Source: Pseudonocardia oroxyli (GTDB taxonomy: Bacteria; Actinomycetota; Actinomycetes; Mycobacteriales; Pseudonocardiaceae). From it: a stretch of 64,000 nt of DNA. The notes below the pieces were generated by a model. That model made no database searches and was not told the origin of the DNA. It worked only from the letters and a program-made list of their open reading frames with translations. This document shows, piece by piece, positions 61,557 to 64,000 of this stretch. The translations under genes and the position numbers were made by a program. The stretch is from positions 124,001 to 188,000 of the forward strand of contig NZ_FNBE01000002.1 in NCBI RefSeq assembly GCF_900102195.1. The letters are read 5' to 3'. Within the stretch, counting starts at the first letter, position 1. Each line of letters begins with the position of its first letter.

Positions 61557-63275
61557 TCAGGGGGGTGGGGCGAGCTCGGCGTCGAGGCTGTCGGTCACCT
61601 GGCTCAAGGTGTCGATGTGGTGGGCCAGCCAGATCATGAACTGGGTGTCCGCCGACCGGATGTCCATGCCGAGCACCCGCGAGACCCGGTCGAGCTTGTA
61701 CAGCGTGGTGTTGCGGTGCAGGCCCAGCCGCCGCGCGGCGGCGTTGAGGTTGCCCGACTCGGCGATGTAGGCCGTGACGACGCTCTCCAGGCTGCGGGCG
61801 TGCCCGTCGGCGCGGCGCAGTGGGGCGAGCATCTCGGCGGCGAAGGTGCGGCCGTTCTCCGAGTCGGCGAGGTCCTGCAGTGCCACGAAGATGCGCAGGT
61901 CGTCGTACCCGGCGACCGGCGGCACGTCGACCCGCCTGCCCAGGGCGAGCGCGGTCCGCGCCTCGCGGTAGCTCGCCGCGACGCCGCGGGCACCGGTGCC
62001 GACCCGGCCGTACGCCACCCGGGCGTCGGAGCCCAGCCGCTCGCGCAGCACCCGCCGGACGGCTCCCGCGTGGTCGCGGACGGCCGCGGCGTCGCTCGGG
62101 TGCGCCGTGGGCCGCACGACGACGAGGTTGCCGCCCACCTGCGTGGCCAGCGTGGGAGCCGCGCCGTCGGGATCGAGCCGCTCGACGGCGCGGGCGGCCG
62201 CGTTGAACCGGCGGACCGCCCGCGGATCGTCGGAGATCGGCGGGTCGAGCTCGGCGACGTGCACGGCGTAGGCGCCGTCGACGGCGAACCCGTGGTGGCG
62301 CGCCCGGGCCTGCAGCTGCCCTCCGTCGGCGAACCGGCCGTGCACCAGGTCGACGACGAAGTCGCCGCGGGTCCGCTCCTCGGCCTCGGTCATCGACCGC
62401 AGCCGCAGCATCTCCGAGCCGATCAGGGTGGCGCCCTCCTGCGCGACGATCCGCCGCTGCGCCCGGTCGTGGGGGTCGGCGTCTCGCGGCTCGAGCACCG
62501 CGACCAGGCCGTTCACCTCGCCGCCGAAGGTCACCGCCGCCACGATCGGCACCACGTCGGCGACCGTCTCGAGCACCTCGGCGCCGTGCGGCAGCGGCCC
62601 GCCCGAGACCGTCTCCAGGTACCGCGCCAACGCTGCGGCGACCGGTTCGACCGCCGGCCTGCCGGTCGCCGCCGTGGCTTCGACGGCGAGCACGGCGCCG
62701 TCCGCGTCGACCACCACGACCGGGGCCTCACCCATCCGCGCCATGCCGTACGCCAGGGGCGAGATCCCCGCGCCGCGGGCCAGGATCTCTCCCAGCGAGC
62801 GGTGCACCCGGTCGCTGTACTCCAGGACGTGGGTGGTCTGGGCCAGGACCTTGGTGGCGACGAGCTGGCTGACCGTGCGGTACCCGGCCGACGGCGGGAG
62901 CAGCGCCAGCGGCAGCGCGGCCGCGTCGGCGGCGCCCCGGGCCTGGGGGAACAGGGCCGGCAGCGGCTCCGGACCGGCGAGGTCCTCCGGGGTCAGCCGG
63001 ACGAGCAGCGCCACCGTGCCCGCCGCCGCCACCCGCTCGACCAGCGCCGCCCCGGCCTCGTCCCGCAGCGCGGCCGCGGCGGCGTGGACGGCGGTGCCCG
63101 GCTCACCGGGACCGTCCGAGTCGTCGAGCTCGGAGAGGGGCAGACACCAGCGCACCGCCCGGGTCACCCCGTCGGCCCCGGCGACGAGGGTGTTGCGGAG
63201 CAACGGCTCGGCCAGCAGGTCCGCCACCGTGACCGACTGCCAGCCCGTGTCGGTCGGATGCGCGTCCTGTGCCAT
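61557..63275 (-). CDS. PucR family transcriptional regulator
   Basis: 572 residues. N-terminal PucR domain (VTVADLLAEPLLRNTLVAGADG), a central GGDEF-like CdaR domain (about 290-400, GDFVVDLVHGRF), and the C-terminal HTH_30 (SLESVVTAYIAESGNLNAAARRLGLHRNTTLYKLDR). Such regulators govern amino acid, purine or aldehyde catabolism. Divergent from the aldehyde dehydrogenase gene with 111 bp between, so that is its probable target. Confidence 0.9.
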   Translation of the reverse strand: MAQDAHPTDTGWQSVTVADLLAEPLLRNTLVAGADGVTRAVRWCLPLSELDDSDGPGEPGTAVHAAAAALRDEAGAALVERVAAAGTVALLVRLTPEDLAGPEPLPALFPQARGAADAAALPLALLPPSAGYRTVSQLVATKVLAQTTHVLEYSDRVHRSLGEILARGAGISPLAYGMARMGEAPVVVVDADGAVLAVEATAATGRPAVEPVAAALARYLETVSGGPLPHGAEVLETVADVVPIVAAVTFGGEVNGLVAVLEPRDADPHDRAQRRIVAQEGATLIGSEMLRLRSMTEAEERTRGDFVVDLVHGRFADGGQLQARARHHGFAVDGAYAVHVAELDPPISDDPRAVRRFNAAARAVERLDPDGAAPTLATQVGGNLVVVRPTAHPSDAAAVRDHAGAVRRVLRERLGSDARVAYGRVGTGARGVAASYREARTALALGRRVDVPPVAGYDDLRIFVALQDLADSENGRTFAAEMLAPLRRADGHARSLESVVTAYIAESGNLNAAARRLGLHRNTTLYKLDRVSRVLGMDIRSADTQFMIWLAHHIDTLSQVTDSLDAELAPPP

Positions 63276-63338
63276 GTGCCTAGATCCGATCCGTCGCGGG
63301 GTGCACTTCGTCCAGTGTCAGCCATGGTGACGCGACCG

Positions 63339-63371
63339 CACAATCGGCGGTAGCCACCACTTTCCACAATC
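63339..63371. promoter_or_regulatory. direct repeats in the pucR-aldehyde dehydrogenase intergenic region
   Basis: CACAATC at 63339-63345 and 63365-63371, each followed by GC-rich GGCGG or CGCCGG, 26 bp apart. Possible PucR sites or promoter parts; weak on sequence alone. Confidence 0.3.
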
Positions 63372-63386
63372 CGCCGGAGGTTCTTC

Positions 63387-64000
63387 GTGCACTCTGCACT
63401 CTCACTCGCGCCGGCTGCGCGCTCCGATCCGCCGGCGGGTCGCTCCGTCGATCCCTCCGCGCCGGGCCGCATCGTGCACAGCTTCCGCCCGGCCACCGCC
63501 GCGGACGCCCGGGCGGCCGTCGAGGCCGCGGCTGCGGCCGCCCCCGGGTGGGCCGCGCTGCCGCCGCTGCGTCGGGCGACCGCGCTGGGTGGGCTGGCCG
63601 ACCTGCTGGAACGGCGGGCCGACGAGATCGCCGCGCAGATCACCCGCGAGGAGGGCAAGCCGCTGGGGGCCGCCCGCGGGGAGGTGGGCAAGTCCGCGGA
63701 GCAGTTCCGGCTGGCCGCGCAGCTCGCCTACCTGGTCGAGGGCACCAGCTTCCCGACCGAGACCCCCGGCACCTTCGCCTACACCCTGCGCGGCCCGCTC
63801 GGCGTCGTCGCGGCGGTCACGCCCTGGAACTTCCCGCTGTCCCTCGCCGCCCGCAAGATCGCTCCGGCCCTCGCCGCGGGCAATGCGGTGGTGTTCAAAC
63901 CCTCCCCGGTCGCCGCCGGGGTCGGCGCGCTGCTGGCCGAGATCGCCGTCGAGGCGGGTGTGCCCGCCGCGGTCCTGCCGGTGCTGCAGGGCCACGACCC
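63387..64000 (+). CDS. aldehyde dehydrogenase, N-terminal part (cut by the window edge)
   Basis: At least 204 residues from GTG 63387, which has CGGAGG 6 nt upstream. RPATAADARAAVEAAAAAAPGWA, ITREEGKPLGAARGEVGKSAEQFR, VVAAVTPWNFPLSLAARKIAPALAAGNAVVFKPSP are typical of NAD(P)-dependent aldehyde dehydrogenases. The catalytic Cys lies outside the window. A succinic or 2-oxoglutaric semialdehyde substrate is possible but not shown. Confidence 0.9.
   Translation, partial: MHSALSLAPAARSDPPAGRSVDPSAPGRIVHSFRPATAADARAAVEAAAAAAPGWAALPPLRRATALGGLADLLERRADEIAAQITREEGKPLGAARGEVGKSAEQFRLAAQLAYLVEGTSFPTETPGTFAYTLRGPLGVVAAVTPWNFPLSLAARKIAPALAAGNAVVFKPSPVAAGVGALLAEIAVEAGVPAAVLPVLQGHD

Overview
The window is about 74% GC by eye, densely coded, rich in GTG starts and in 1-4 base start/stop overlaps. 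It carries mycothiol (mshA), SenX3-RegX3, a bS22-type ribosomal peptide, BldC and a BldN-type sigma factor. This points to a mycelial actinobacterium, most probably the Pseudonocardiaceae (Pseudonocardia-like). From about 5.6 to 52.6 kb the gene order follows, with gaps, the Mycobacterium tuberculosis order from Rv0486 (mshA) to Rv0548c (menB); this comparison is from memory.

Layout. 1-5.6 kb: MFS transporter (cut by the left edge), glutaminyl cyclase, then a DUF3027 protein coupled to a sacsin-like ATPase. 5.6-12.9 kb: mshA, a YbjN protein, DUF4349, GntR and MarR regulators, gpmA, senX3, regX3. 12.9-20.7 kb: exopolyphosphatase-like gene, membrane protein, TIM-barrel protein, thioesterase, proC, an HTH gene, bS22, epimerase and acyltransferase. 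20.8-25.4 kb: a broken esterase, a HAD phosphatase and a BldN-like sigma factor with its probable membrane anti-sigma factor. 25.7-29.8 kb: acyl-CoA ligase, glutaredoxin, molybdopterin oxidoreductase, fasciclin. 30-38.7 kb: heme synthesis (rex-hemA-hemC-hemD, hemB, hemL). 38.7-43.6 kb: cytochrome c system II (thioredoxin-like protein, ccdA, resB, ccsB). 43.6-46.5 kb: EspI-like ATPase, bldC and small genes. 46.5-47.8 kb: a gene-free block of about 74-bp repeats in two opposed orientations. 47.8-52.9 kb: menaquinone genes menA, menE, menB, a secreted protein and an ANTAR protein.

53.1-59.4 kb looks accessory. It holds a FadR-type regulator with two matching operators, a metallo-beta-lactamase-fold lactonase, an iron alcohol dehydrogenase of the hydroxyacid-oxoacid transhydrogenase type, an FmdB zinc ribbon with a His-Gly tail, and a 955-residue FAD/Fe-S protein resembling D-2-hydroxyglutarate dehydrogenase. 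Together they could open a lactone to 4-hydroxybutyrate, oxidise it by transhydrogenation with 2-oxoglutarate, and recycle the D-2-hydroxyglutarate. The right end has an orphan ATPase, an aldo/keto reductase, a Cys-less HesB-like protein, and a PucR regulator divergent from an aldehyde dehydrogenase cut by the edge.

A second theme is structure outside genes. At least ten palindromic or fold-back elements of several sequence families sit on or just after stop codons, and one type has entered a coding sequence in frame. Candidate operators or promoters are visible for Rex, RegX3/PhoP-type regulators, a BldN-type sigma factor, MarR and GntR. About a dozen genes look leaderless.
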